64,000 nucleotides of DNA from CADEED01 sp963711635 (GTDB taxonomy: Bacteria; Pseudomonadota; Gammaproteobacteria; Steroidobacterales; Steroidobacteraceae). The notes beneath the pieces are model-generated. The model ran no database searches, was not told the DNA's origin, and saw only the letters and a program-made list of their open reading frames with translations. Of this stretch, positions 33,796-43,611 are shown piece by piece; the first letter of the stretch is position 1; each line of letters starts with the position of its first letter. The position numbers and the translations under genes are program-made. The DNA is taken from assembly GCA_963711635.1 (NCBI GenBank), contig CAVQEZ010000005.1, forward strand, positions 434,001 to 498,000. Reading direction: 5' to 3'.

Positions 33796-35418
33796 ATGCA
33801 GAGTGACCGATTTCATTCTCGACGGCCGCTATCGTTGCCTGAATATCCGTTCCAGCATGCCGCCCGAGCTGACGGGCGCGCGAGGCGATATCCGGTCGTG
33901 ATCGTCGGCGCCGGGCTCACGGGCCTGACGGCGGCCTGCGCGCTTGCGCAGCTCGGTGTAGCCGTGGTGCTGCTCGACGAGGACGACACCGTGGGCGCGC
34001 GCGGCGCTGTCCTCGCGCGGCGTGTGTTACGCCAGAAGAGCCTGGAGATCTTCGATCGGCTCGGCATCTACCGGCGGATGCTGGGCAAGGGCGTGAGCTG
34101 GACTATTGGCCGGACTTTCGATGGCGATCGGCTGATCTGCGAGTTCGATCTCGCGCGGCCATCGCAGACGACTTCGCGCCAGCCGCCGTTCATCAACCTG
34201 CAGCAGTTCTACGTGGAGGCATTCCTCATCGAGCGTGCCACGGAACTCGGCGGCATGGACCTGCGCTGGCGCAACAGCGGTCGTCGGCTGCGAGCCGGAC
34301 GCGCATGGCGCGAAGCTGTCGAGTAGAGACTCCGGCCGGCGTGTACTCACTGCACGCGGATTGGGTGATCGATTGCAGCGGCGCACGCGGTGCGCTCGCG
34401 AAGCGCTCGGTGTCCGCCGGCGCGGCACCCACACCGACGACCGCTGGTGCATCGCCGACGTCATCTTCGACGAAGCCGATGCCGCACCGAGCGCCAGACA
34501 TGGGTTTCGGCGACCTTCAACGAGGGCCGCGCGGTGTGGCAACACGCGCTCGCGGACGGCGTCTGGCGCCTCGACTATCAGCTCGACCCCGGCGAACCCG
34601 GCCGAGGCCGCCAGCGAGCGCGGCGATTCGCGAGCGGCTGCGACGGCAGTTCGGCCGCGAGGTCTCCTGCCGCATCGTCTGGGTGGGCGCGTGGACCTAT
34701 CGCAGCGAGTGCCTCGCGACTTTCCGCTGCGGCGCGTGCTGTTCGCCGGCGATGCCGCGCACGTCATGAGCCCGTTCGGCGGGCGCGGGGGCAACAGCGG
34801 CATCCAGGATGCGGACAATCTCGCCTGGAAACTGGCCATGGTGATGGCGGGCAAGGCGGATGCCGCACTACTCGACACGTATGATGAGGAGCGGCGGCCG
34901 GCGGCTCTCGAAAACATCCGCGTCGCCGACGAACCGGCCGTTTCCTGCGGCCCGCGAGCCCGCCGAGAACGTTTATCGCGATGCCACGGTGGCGCTGGCG
35001 CGCCGGCAGCCGTTCGCGCGGTCACTGGTGAACACCGGCCGGATGTCGGTGCCGAACACCTACACGCGACTCGCGATTCAATGTCGGGACGCGGCTGTGG
35101 ACGGTCCATCCCCAACATCTGCCCTGACCCTGCCGGACGGCTCGCCAGGGAACCTCGCGCAGCTGCAGAAGTGGGCGCGGGCGAAACTCGTGGCCCTCGT
35201 GCGTGATCCATCTGATCGGCATCGCGCGCTCGAGCGCGCTATCCCGTGCGCATCTTGCCGCGCAGAAGCTGGGCGTCGACGTTGCGCCGCGCTCGCGGAC
35301 GCGGGCGGCAATGTCGGCCGCGATCATCCTCCGCCCGGATCTCATACTGTCGCCGGAGCCTCGAGATCGGCGACGCGGCGCGCTCGAGGACGCCTTGCGG
35401 TGGCTGTCATGCCGATGA
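33796..35418 (+). CDS. FAD-dependent aromatic hydroxylase, MhpA-like, frame-disrupted
   Basis: The opening YPVVIVGAGLTGLTAACALAQLG (GxGxxG dinucleotide-binding fold) and later LFAGDAAHVMSPFGGRGGN (FAD-binding GD motif) plus NSGIQDADNLAWKLAMVMAG identify a group A flavoprotein monooxygenase of the 3-(3-hydroxyphenyl)propionate hydroxylase type. At least five frame changes occur between 34300 and 35200. The segment order is otherwise that of the family. The corrected length is about 540 codons. It sits before DUF2783 and an aromatic-acid-type transporter, a common arrangement. The 3' end overlaps the DUF2783 start. Confidence 0.75.
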
Positions 35419-35600
35419 TCGACGCTGATGGATGGTATGAAGAACTGATGAACGCGCATCACGGACTCAGCGACAGGCAGAGCGTCGGCTCGAATTGCGC
35501 ACTGGTACTGCTGCTGGCGGATCGCGTGGCAGACCGCCGATGAGCTGAGTCAGTGCCTCACCGCGGCGCGAGCGGCCGCGCTCGACGAGGGCGAACGGAT
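35409..35600 (+). CDS. DUF2783 protein, frameshifted
   Basis: The short product begins MPMIDADGWYEELMNAHHGLSDRQS and continues SNCALVLLLADRVAD, the DUF2783 pattern. One shift near 35540 is needed to continue into DELSQCLTAARAAALDEGER. DUF2783 genes normally follow FAD-dependent aromatic hydroxylases, as here. The role is unknown. The end is uncertain because the junction with the MFS gene is also disturbed. Confidence 0.6.
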
Positions 35601-36844
35601 GTCGTCGATGCGATCAGTGCTGGATGCCGGCCGCTTGCGCGGCCAATCGTTGCTGGTGTGCGTTTCATCGCACGTTTCAGCGTCATGGTCCTCGACGGCT
35701 TCGACGTTCAGATCATCGGCTTCGCGGCACCGGCGCTGATCGCCGAGTTCGGCATCGAGCGCAGCGCGCTCGGCCCGGCGCTCGCGGCCTCGGTGCTCGG
35801 GATGTGCCTCGGCGCGGTCGCCATCGGACGGATCGGCGACGCTTCGGACGCCGTCCCGCATTGCTGGCCAGCGCCGTGTTGTTTGGCGCCACGACCCTGC
35901 TGGGCGTCACCGCCACGGGCGTCGAGTCGCTCGCGGCGTGGAGGTTTCTCACCGGCCTCGGCCTCGGCGCTGCGTTGCCCAGCGCGGTCGCGCTGATGGC
36001 GGAATTCACGCCCGCGCGCCGGCGCAGCCAGCTCATCGTGATGCTCCCTGCTCGGCGTGCCCGTCGGCGGCATCCTGGGTTCGGCATTCGCGGCCGAACT
36101 CGTGCCGGTGTTCGGCTGGCGCGCGATCTTCATCGTCGGCGGTGTGTTGCCGCTGATCGCGGCCGCAGCGCTGTTGTTGCTGCTGCCCGAATCTCCGCGC
36201 TTCCTCGCGGCGCGCGCGGGGCTCGCGCGCACGGCAGACAAGCGCAGTGCGTTTCGCGCCGCGTTCAGCCGGGCCTGGCGCGCGATACCTGGTGCTGGCG
36301 CTTGGCGTTCTTCGCCAACTGTTCGCCGCGTATGCGTTCTTCAGCTGGGTGCCGCTGGTGCTGACCTCGGTGGGATTCGCGCTCGACCAGGCGGTGCGCA
36401 GCGCCTGGTATTCAACCTCGCCGGCATCGCGGGAAGCCTGCTCAATGCCTGGCTGATCTCGCGCATCGGCTCGCGCCTGCCGCTGGTGCTGGTGGCGAGT
36501 ATTGCGATATTCGCCCTGGTCGGGCTGACCTGCGTGGCCGCATTCAACGGGGACGCGCTGCCACATGTTTACTACTTCGCGGCCATCGCCGCCGCTGGTT
36601 TCGGAATTCACGCGTTGCAGACCGGCCTGTACATCGTGTCGGCACACGTGTTTCCCACCGAATGCCGCACGTCCGGTGTCGGATTCGCATCCGGCATCGG
36701 ACGTATCGGCGGCATCCTGAGTTCCTTCGCGGGCGGAGCATTGCTGGCCGCGGCGGCGCGGCCGGATTCTTCGTCGGCATCGCCATCGTGCTGCTGCTCG
36801 CCGTGGCGGGTCTGCTGGCATTGCGACGGCACGTTGGTCGTTGA
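35599..36844 (+). CDS. MFS transporter (aromatic-acid:H+ symporter-like), frame-disrupted
   Basis: Pieces across frames give a 12-helix MFS pattern: MVLDGFDVQIIGFAAPALIAE, then GPALAASVLGMCLGAVAIGRIGD, AWRFLTGLGLGAALPSAVALMAE (the typical loop motif), then VFGWRAIFIVGGVLPLIAAAALLLLLPESPRFL, WVPLVLTSVGFALDQ and SGVGFASGIGRIGGILSSFAGG. The DGFD motif and the PESPRF pattern are typical of the BenK/MhpT aromatic-acid subgroup. Five or more shifts occur. It ends the cluster with LLLAVAGLLALRRHVGR. The start is uncertain. Confidence 0.7.
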
Positions 36845-36855
36845 CCGTTGCGCAC

Positions 36856-39289
36856 TCATTGATTGTCGGCGCCCGTGTCCTTTTGGCGTTGGCCGCGCGT
36901 CGAGCCGCGCGCCGCCGGCCAGCGCCATTCGCGGATTTCCGGCAGGTCGTCGCCATGCTCGCGGATGTATGCGCTATGTTCGAGCAGCTTTTCGCGCAGC
37001 GCCTGCTTGATGTATCCCGCACGACCGCCGATGCCCGGCACGCGTTCCAGGACATCCAGCACGAGATGGAAGCGGTCGATATCGTTGAGCACGCACATGT
37101 CGAAGGGTGTCGTGGTCGTGCCTTCTTCCTTGTAGCCGCGCACGTGAAATGTTGCGATGGTTGTGCGTCGGTAGGTGAGACGGTGGATGAGCGTTGGGTA
37201 GCCGTGGAACGCGAAGATCACCGGCCTGTCCGGCGTGAACAGGGCATCGAAGTCGGGATGCGTGAGGCCATGCGGATGCTCGCGTGAATCCTGCAGTTTC
37301 ATCAGATCGACGACATTGACCACGCGCACCTTGAGCCGCGGCAGGAACTGTCGCAGCAGGTCGACCGCGGCCAGTGTCTCCAGGGTGGGTACGTCGCCGC
37401 AGCAGCCGAGCACCACATCGGGCTCGCTATCCCGATCGTTGCTGGCCCATTCCCAGATGCCGATGCCGGCGGCGCAGTGTTTTTGTGCCTGCGCCATGCT
37501 GAGCCAGTTGGGCGCAGGTTGTTTGCCCGCGATGACCACGTTGACGTAATTGCGGCTGCGCAGGCAGTGATCCGTGACGCTCAGCAGGCAGTTCGCATCC
37601 GGCGGCAGGTACACGCGGATGATCTCCGCTTTCTTGTTCACCACGTGGTCGATGAATCCCGGATCCTGATGACTGAAGCCATTGTGATCCTGCCGCCACA
37701 CATGCGAGCTGAGCAGGTAGTTCAACGAGGCGATGGGGCGGCGCCACGGGATGCGATTGCAGACCTTGAGCCACTTGGCGTGCTGGTTGAACATGGAATC
37801 CACGATGTGGATGAAGGCTTCGTAGCAGCTGAAGAAACCGTGCCGGCCGGTCAGTAGATAGCCCTCCAGCCAGCCCTGGCACTGGTGTTCGGACAATACC
37901 TCCAGCACGCGCCCATCCGGGGACAGGTGATCGTCGGTGGGCAGGATGCGGGCCGTGTAACCGCGATTGGTGGCTTCCAGCACATCCTGCCAGCGATTCG
38001 AGTTGTTTTCGTCGGGACTGAAGAGCCGGAAGTTGCGCGAGGTGAGGTTGGCGCGCATCACGTCACGCAGGAAGGCGCCCATGACGCGCGTCGCCTCGGC
38101 CATCGTCGCGCCCGGCTTGGGCACAGATACCGCATGTCCGCGGTAGTCGGGAAGCACCAGGTCGCGTAACAGCAGCCCACCGTTGGCGTGCGGATTGTCG
38201 CTCATGCGTCGCGGTCCGCGCGGCGCGAGCGCCGCGATCTCCGGCACGAGCGAACCGCGTTCGTCGAACAACTCCCGCGGACGGTAGCTCTTCATCCAGT
38301 TCTCAAGGATGCGGATGTGGGCGGGACGCGTCATTTCGCTCATCGGGACCTGGTGCGCGCGCCAATAGTCTTCGCACTTCTTGCCGTCGATGAAGGCGGG
38401 GCAGGTCCAGCCCTTGGGCGAGCGCAGGACCAGCATGGGCCAGGCCGGGCGTTCCTTGAATCCGCGCGTTCGCGCGGTTCGCTGGATGCGCCGTATCTCG
38501 GCGAGAATCTCGTCCATCGTGGCCGCCATGGCCACGATGCATCTTCGCTGGCTCATGGCCCTCGACGAACCACGGACGATAGCCGCAGCCCTCCAGGTAC
38601 TTCGTCAGCTCTTCACGCGGAATGCGTGCGAGGTAGCAGGGATTCGCGATCTTGTAGCCATTGAGATGCAGGATGGGCAGCACCGCGCCATCCCGCGCGG
38701 GATTCAGGAATTTGTTGCCGTGCCAGCCGGCGGACAGTGGCCCGGTTTCGGCCTCGCCATCGCCGACCACGGCCGCTACGATGAGATCCGGATTGTCGAA
38801 GGCTGCGCCGTAGGCATGCGAAAGCACGTATCCCAGCTCGCCGCCTTCATGAATCGAACCCGGCGTCTCCGGTGCCGCGTGACTCGGAATTCCACCAGGG
38901 AAGCTGAATTGCTTGAACAGCTTCTGCATGCCTGCTTCATCCTGCGTGATCTCGTGGTAGTAGTCGGTGTAGCTGCCCTCGAGCCAGGCGTTCGCCACCA
39001 GCGCCGGGCCGCCATGACCGGGGCCCGCGAGATAAATCACGTCCAGGTCATGAGCGTTGATCAGGCGATTCAGGTGCGCATAGATGAAATTGAGTCCCGG
39101 CGTGGTGCCCCAATGCCCCAGCAGCCGCGGCTTGATGTGCTCACGTTTCAGTGCACGGCGCAGCAGCGGGTTCGCGAGCAGGTAGATCTGACCCACGCTG
39201 AGATAGTTAGCCGCGCGCCACCAGGCGTCCAGTGCGCGCAGCGGCGCGGACAACCGGGTTCCTGTGGCAGCTTTCTTGCGTGCATTCAT
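36856..39289 (-). CDS. xfp: phosphoketolase, one frameshift
   Basis: Phosphoketolase is thiamine-diphosphate dependent and cleaves xylulose-5-phosphate or fructose-6-phosphate to acetyl phosphate and an aldose phosphate. The first part reads NYLSVGQIYLLANPLLR, GHWGTTPGLNFIYAHLNR, AGPGHGGPALVANAWLEGSY and VVGDGEAETGPLSAGWHGNK (ThDP-binding GDGEAETG). The second has KGWTCPAFIDGKKCEDYWRAHQVP, RLFSPDENNSNRW and SHQDPGFIDHV. One extra base near 38545 shifts frame at KMHQAMAATMDEIL. The corrected length is about 811 aa, normal. The start overlaps the ackA stop by ATGA, so ackA-xfp is an operon. Confidence 0.93.
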
Positions 39290-40443
39290 GCGCGGACCTC
39301 CTCGTCCGTGGAGAGTTTCAGCAGGCGGGCGACGACACGGGCCATCATCGACTCCTCGTCGGTGCGCATGACTCGCACGGTCACGCGTGCGCCGGGCGCG
39401 GAAATCACGTCGGCGTTGCGCCCGTTGGCCGCCGCATCGAGCTCAATGCCCAGAAACTCCAGGCCGGTGCACATGCGCGCGCGCAATGGCGGCTGGTGCT
39501 CGCCAATGCCGCCGGAGAACACCAGCGTATCGATCCCGGTCAGGGCGGCCGCGAATGCACCGATGCACTTCCGCACGCCGTAGCAGAACACCGCCAGCGC
39601 TTCCGCGGCGCGCACGTCGGTGGCTTCGCGCTGCAACAGGTCGCGCACGTCGCCGCTGGTTTCCGAGATGCCGAGCAGGCCGGATTCGAAATTGACCAGG
39701 TGGGCGAACTCTGCGGCGCTCATGCTCTCGGCATCGGCGAGATAGCCCATGAGCCCTGGGTCGAGGTCGCCCGAGCGCGTGCTCATCGCGATGCCCGCGG
39801 CCGGCGTGAATGCCATGGTGGTATCCATCGCTGTGCCATGCCTCACGGCCGCGAGGCTCGCGCCGTTGCCGAGATGGGCGAGCACGATGCGGCCTTGCGC
39901 CGCAGCGGAACCCGCAACGCGGGCCAACTCTTCCATCAGCCAGGCATACGAGAGCCCGTGGAATCCGTAGCGGCGGATCCCGCGCGCCTCGTAGCGACGC
40001 GGAATGGCAAGCTGTCGCGCGACGCGGGGCAGGTCGCGATGAAACACCGTATCGAAGCACGCGAACTGCGGGACTTGCGGGATGCGTGCCGAGAGCGCCT
40101 CGATCAGCGCGATTTCGCCCGGCAGGTGTTGCGGGTCGAAGGGCTGCAACCGGCGCAGTTCGTCAAGCACGCCTGCATCGATGCGCCGATGTGCGTCGAG
40201 CGTGGGACCGCCATGCACCACGCGATGCGCCACGGCGGCGAGTGCGCCGAAGTCGATCTGCTCCGCGATGCGTTTTAGAAGCGCATCGACCGCCGCCGCG
40301 AAGCTGCCGGTGCCCTTTGCGCCGACGCGCTCGATCTGGCCGGATGACAGCCGCCGCACGGACTGCCGAACGTCGAACACCGCGAACTTGATGCTGGACG
40401 AGCCGCCGTTGATGCACAGGACGTGGGAGGCCGAATCCACCAT
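39286..40443 (-). CDS. ackA: acetate kinase
   Basis: AckA converts acetyl phosphate and ADP to acetate and ATP. The start at 40443 gives MVDSASHVLCINGGSSSIKFAVFD (ASKHA-fold phosphate loop). Other hallmarks are AHRVVHGGP, ACFDTVFHRDLP, RRYGFHGLSYAWL, IVLAHLGNGASLAAVRHGTAMDTTM (metal and phosphate site), SGDLDPGLMGYL and DTLVFSGGIGEH. The length of 385 aa fits. It precedes xfp in the same operon, so the acetyl phosphate made by Xfp is used for ATP formation. Confidence 0.95.
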   Translation of the reverse strand: MVDSASHVLCINGGSSSIKFAVFDVRQSVRRLSSGQIERVGAKGTGSFAAAVDALLKRIAEQIDFGALAAVAHRVVHGGPTLDAHRRIDAGVLDELRRLQPFDPQHLPGEIALIEALSARIPQVPQFACFDTVFHRDLPRVARQLAIPRRYEARGIRRYGFHGLSYAWLMEELARVAGSAAAQGRIVLAHLGNGASLAAVRHGTAMDTTMAFTPAAGIAMSTRSGDLDPGLMGYLADAESMSAAEFAHLVNFESGLLGISETSGDVRDLLQREATDVRAAEALAVFCYGVRKCIGAFAAALTGIDTLVFSGGIGEHQPPLRARMCTGLEFLGIELDAAANGRNADVISAPGARVTVRVMRTDEESMMARVVARLLKLSTDEEVRA

Positions 40444-40556
40444 TGCGCGAGATTGCCAGCTTGTGCCCCGCATCCGTAGCGTCGTTCGGGAAAGTGTCTG
40501 TCGGAGTGATCCGCGTGAGCGCGCTTTCCCGCTCTATGAAGCAGGAGGACGGAACA

Positions 40557-42329
40557 ATGAAAACGAACAAACATTCCTGGTTGAGGGGCCTGGCGGTGGC
40601 CTGCGTGGCCATGGCTTTTCAGGCGATGGCATGGCGCGCCAATGCGGGCCCACCGGAAGCCAACATGGTCATCGAGACCAGCGCGCCGGGATTGGCGCGG
40701 CTCGAAGTGCTGCTGACCTCCAAGGAATGGAAGGAACCGCGCCGATACGTGCTCGAAGGCAAGGACAGCATTTTCGGCGGAATATTCCTGCCCAAGGAAT
40801 ACCCCGCGGAATATGCGATGACTGCCTTCGATCAGGAGGGCAAAGAGGTTTACGCCGGCAAGGGGCCGATTCCGCCGGTCGCCGTGCTCGACAAGCCGCT
40901 GGATATCGCGCTGCACGGTGAAAAAGGCGAGGGGCTGGTGGTGTCGCTGAATCGCGAGCGCATCGCGCTCGAGGTCAGGCGCTCGCCCGAATCGCCGAAT
41001 GAAATGGTGGTGCACGCCGATGTCTTCGATGCGCAGGGCAACCTGGCGAAGATCGATCCGGAGGAAATCACCTGGCAGCTATCGGATGGCAGGTACCTCA
41101 ACCTGCATCGCAAATTCGAGCCCTTCGACATCGACCTGGTGCCTGACAAGGGAATCCAGTTCGCCGAGCTCTGTTCGCTGACGCCGGTGGTGACGGCCTG
41201 TCGCCTCAATACCCAATGCAAGCCGATCAAGGTTTGCAGCGACCCGTTCGTGAAGGTCAGTGCGGGCGCCAATCACACCTGCGCCCTGACGCAGAACGGT
41301 GCCGCTTTCTGCTGGGGTTTGAACATGGATGGCCAGCTGGGTGCGCCGACCACGACCTCCTGCATCAGCAATTCCGCGACGGGCCCCAAGTGCAGCTCGC
41401 GGCCGGTGCCGGTAGTTTGTCCGGCGGGTGCGCCTTGCCGCTTCACGCAGATTTCTTCGGGCCAGACGTTGACGGCGGCCGTCGACGTCAACGGCGATGT
41501 CTGGTGGTGGGGCCGCGGCCTGCCGGATCATCACAAGGTTTCCGCCGTGCTCGCGGGCAGCCCGGTCAAGTTTTCTTCGGTAGCTGCTGGCTTCGGCCAT
41601 GGTTGTGCGATATCGCAGTCGCGCAGCGAGATCTGGTGCTGGGGCGCCAATGGTCATGGTGAGGCCGGAGTCGCCAACGGTGCGCAGGGTGGTACCTGGG
41701 ACGTGCCGGACTGGGCACCGGTGCGCGTGCTGGCGCCGTTCAAGTTCAAGAAGATCGTCGCCGGCGGCGAACACAGCTGCGCCATCGGCAGCGGTGGTAC
41801 CGATGTCGTGTGCTGGGGACGTGACGACCAGAATCAGACCAGTGGCCCGAGTTCAACGCCGTTCTCGGCAACCGGAACCGCGAAATTCTTTTTCCAGCAG
41901 TTCGGTGGCCTGGTGTCCATCCTGGACGCTGGCGCATCGGCGGCCAACACCTGCGTCACGCTCGCCGGCAGCAACGGCGTGCGGTGCTGGGGGGAAAGTG
42001 GCTGGCTCAACGTGTCGACGTTCGGCGCACCCGACCTGATCACGCCGGGATTCACGCATGTCTGCGGACTCACGGGCCAGCAGGCCAGGTGCATGGGCAC
42101 CAACAACTGGGGTGAGCTCGGAATCAACTCCATGTCGTTCCAGTCCGCGGCGGTCGATGTGAACGCGCCGCCCGCGCAGCTCACGGATCTTTCCGCCGGC
42201 TACAGCCACACCTGCGGAATCACTCCCGATGGCAACGCATTCTGCTGGGGCAGAAATCTCGAAGGGCAGGTGGGCAATGGCTCGACTGCCTACAGCGTCA
42301 AGGCTCCCGTCCAGGTGGTGACGCCGTAG
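40557..42329 (+). CDS. secreted RCC1-repeat protein
   Basis: The start at 40557 has AGGAGGA upstream. After a signal peptide (ending near WRANA) an N-terminal beta-sandwich-like region (about residues 35-220) precedes a seven-bladed RCC1-type propeller. Repeated units contain cysteine-rich signatures of the type GANHTCALTQNGAAFCWG, GGEHSCAIGSGGTDVVCWG and GYSHTCGITPDGNAFCWG. RCC1 units usually bind partner proteins. The N-terminal part contains PLDIALHGEKGEGLVVSL and PEEITWQLSDGRYLNL, possibly an Ig-like domain. 590 aa; extracellular role unknown. It converges with the SRAP gene 13 bp away. Confidence 0.87.
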   Translation: MKTNKHSWLRGLAVACVAMAFQAMAWRANAGPPEANMVIETSAPGLARLEVLLTSKEWKEPRRYVLEGKDSIFGGIFLPKEYPAEYAMTAFDQEGKEVYAGKGPIPPVAVLDKPLDIALHGEKGEGLVVSLNRERIALEVRRSPESPNEMVVHADVFDAQGNLAKIDPEEITWQLSDGRYLNLHRKFEPFDIDLVPDKGIQFAELCSLTPVVTACRLNTQCKPIKVCSDPFVKVSAGANHTCALTQNGAAFCWGLNMDGQLGAPTTTSCISNSATGPKCSSRPVPVVCPAGAPCRFTQISSGQTLTAAVDVNGDVWWWGRGLPDHHKVSAVLAGSPVKFSSVAAGFGHGCAISQSRSEIWCWGANGHGEAGVANGAQGGTWDVPDWAPVRVLAPFKFKKIVAGGEHSCAIGSGGTDVVCWGRDDQNQTSGPSSTPFSATGTAKFFFQQFGGLVSILDAGASAANTCVTLAGSNGVRCWGESGWLNVSTFGAPDLITPGFTHVCGLTGQQARCMGTNNWGELGINSMSFQSAAVDVNAPPAQLTDLSAGYSHTCGITPDGNAFCWGRNLEGQVGNGSTAYSVKAPVQVVTP

Positions 42330-42342
42330 CGGGACTTCCCGA

Positions 42343-43273
42343 CTACGCCGCCATGACCTCATGCTCGTAATACGGTGACTGCCGGTCGCTGAGGATGTTC
42401 TGCAACTCCTCCAGCGACCGGCCTTTTGGCGACAGCCACGCATCCAGATGCTCGGGCTTCAGGCTGATGATCATGCGGTCGTGGCCCGCCGCGGCCACCT
42501 CGGGCGGCGGCTCGTCGGTGATGGCCGCGAATGACAGCAGCGGCGGCCCACCTTGCGGGCCCTTTCCACTCGGCGCACAAACAGGCGATGAGCATGGTGC
42601 CCGCGGGGCGCGGCACGAAATGCAGCACCTGGTTCTTGCCGTCGAGCTGCACGTTCTCGAAGAACGAGTCGACCAGCATCACGGCGTGCGACACGCCAAA
42701 CAACCCTTTCCAGTACTTGCCCAGGCTGTCGCGGCGCGCGTTGTAGAGTCCCGGGAGTTGCTTGTCCACCATGGGAACTTCGCCGGGCTTGCGGCAGTGA
42801 TAACGGCCGAGGCGCATGAGGCGCCGGTCGCCGACCTGCATGACGATGGGCGCGAAGTGCAGCGGAAAAATCCGCGCTTCGGCCGGATGCGGCTGCGTCG
42901 CCTTGAGCCGCTCGAGTCGCGTGAGCGCGAGCTCGATCTTGTTGCCGGCGATGCGCTGGCTCTCGGTCGCGGCCTTGGTGGGCTTCGACGCCAGCGTGCG
43001 CTCCGCATCGGCCAGGCGTTTCTTCTGCGCGAACACCTCGCGTTCGAGCTTGGTGATCTCGTCCGAGCGGTATGCGTCGATCGCGTTCTTGATCCTCAGC
43101 TCGGCGTCGTTCCTGGGCTCATCGAACCAGCGCTCGACGGCGCGCGGGATGCGAATGCTGGAATCCGACACGCGCGCGCCGAAAATCTCGACGAACTGGT
43201 CCATGTCCATCTCGGCGCCGGTCTCGCGCAAATAGCGGGCATAGGCGGCCTGGAGCTGGGCGGAGTAACACAT
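42343..43273 (-). CDS. SRAP domain (YedK/HMCES-type) protein with coiled-coil insertion, one frameshift
   Basis: SRAP proteins shield abasic sites in single-stranded DNA by a covalent link to Cys2. The start at 43273 gives MCYSAQ, placing Cys at position 2. After about 100 residues of helical, charged sequence (RSDEITKLEREVFAQKKRLADAER, likely coiled coil) the core follows, with LYNARRDSL (active-site Asn), VMLVDSFFEN (Glu) and, after a shift near 42560, PEVAAAGHDRMIISLKPEH (His). The break is one extra A or G in GGAAAGGGCCC. The end is SPYYEHEVMAA, stop at 42343. All four catalytic residues are present once the shift is corrected. Confidence 0.88.
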
Positions 43274-43368
43274 GCGGGCCATTCTGCACGAATCGCGGTT
43301 ATCCAGTAGTGACACGCCTTCAGGACTGTATGGACGGGGTTTTCAGGGCACGGCAAAATTTTCGCGCC

Positions 43369-43563
43369 ATGACACCCCTCAATCTCACCGACGACGAATT
43401 GCAGGACGCCGCGCAGGCGGCACGGATCGCGAGTGAGCAGGCGGAGAAGGATGCCGAGCGGCACACCAATCCGACCATCAGGAGCATGTTCGACGGCACT
43501 GCGCGCCGTTGGCGTGAGCTGGCGGACAAGTTCGAGCGCGCGCGGTTCGGCATGCTCAAATAA
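43369..43563 (+). CDS. small hypothetical helical protein (64 aa)
   Basis: The ATG at 43369 begins MTPLNLTDDELQDAAQAARI and continues as one charged helix rich in Ala, Glu and Arg. It contains NPTIRSMFDGTARRWRELAD. The product has no cysteines, signal peptide or known motif. It ends next to a bidirectional hairpin. The role is unknown; helical acidic proteins of this size often act in regulation or as partners. Confidence 0.7.
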   Translation: MTPLNLTDDELQDAAQAARIASEQAEKDAERHTNPTIRSMFDGTARRWRELADKFERARFGMLK

Positions 43564-43589
43564 AAAGGGGTGGACCGAAGTCCACCCCT
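43562..43589 (-). terminator. terminator shared by converging genes
   Basis: A perfect 10-bp stem (43566-43575 with 43580-43589) with CGAA loop is followed on the minus strand by TTTTTA (43566-43561). It ends the xylanase transcript 23 bp after its stop and also sits immediately after the plus-strand small gene. Confidence 0.75.
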
Positions 43590-43611
43590 CTGGTCGAGTC
43601 GACGACTTCAG

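Noticed and set aside
32971..36844. Programmed frameshifting in the aromatic cluster
   Set aside because: Too many shifts in four adjacent genes, with no shared slippery sequence; sequence error or decay explains them better.
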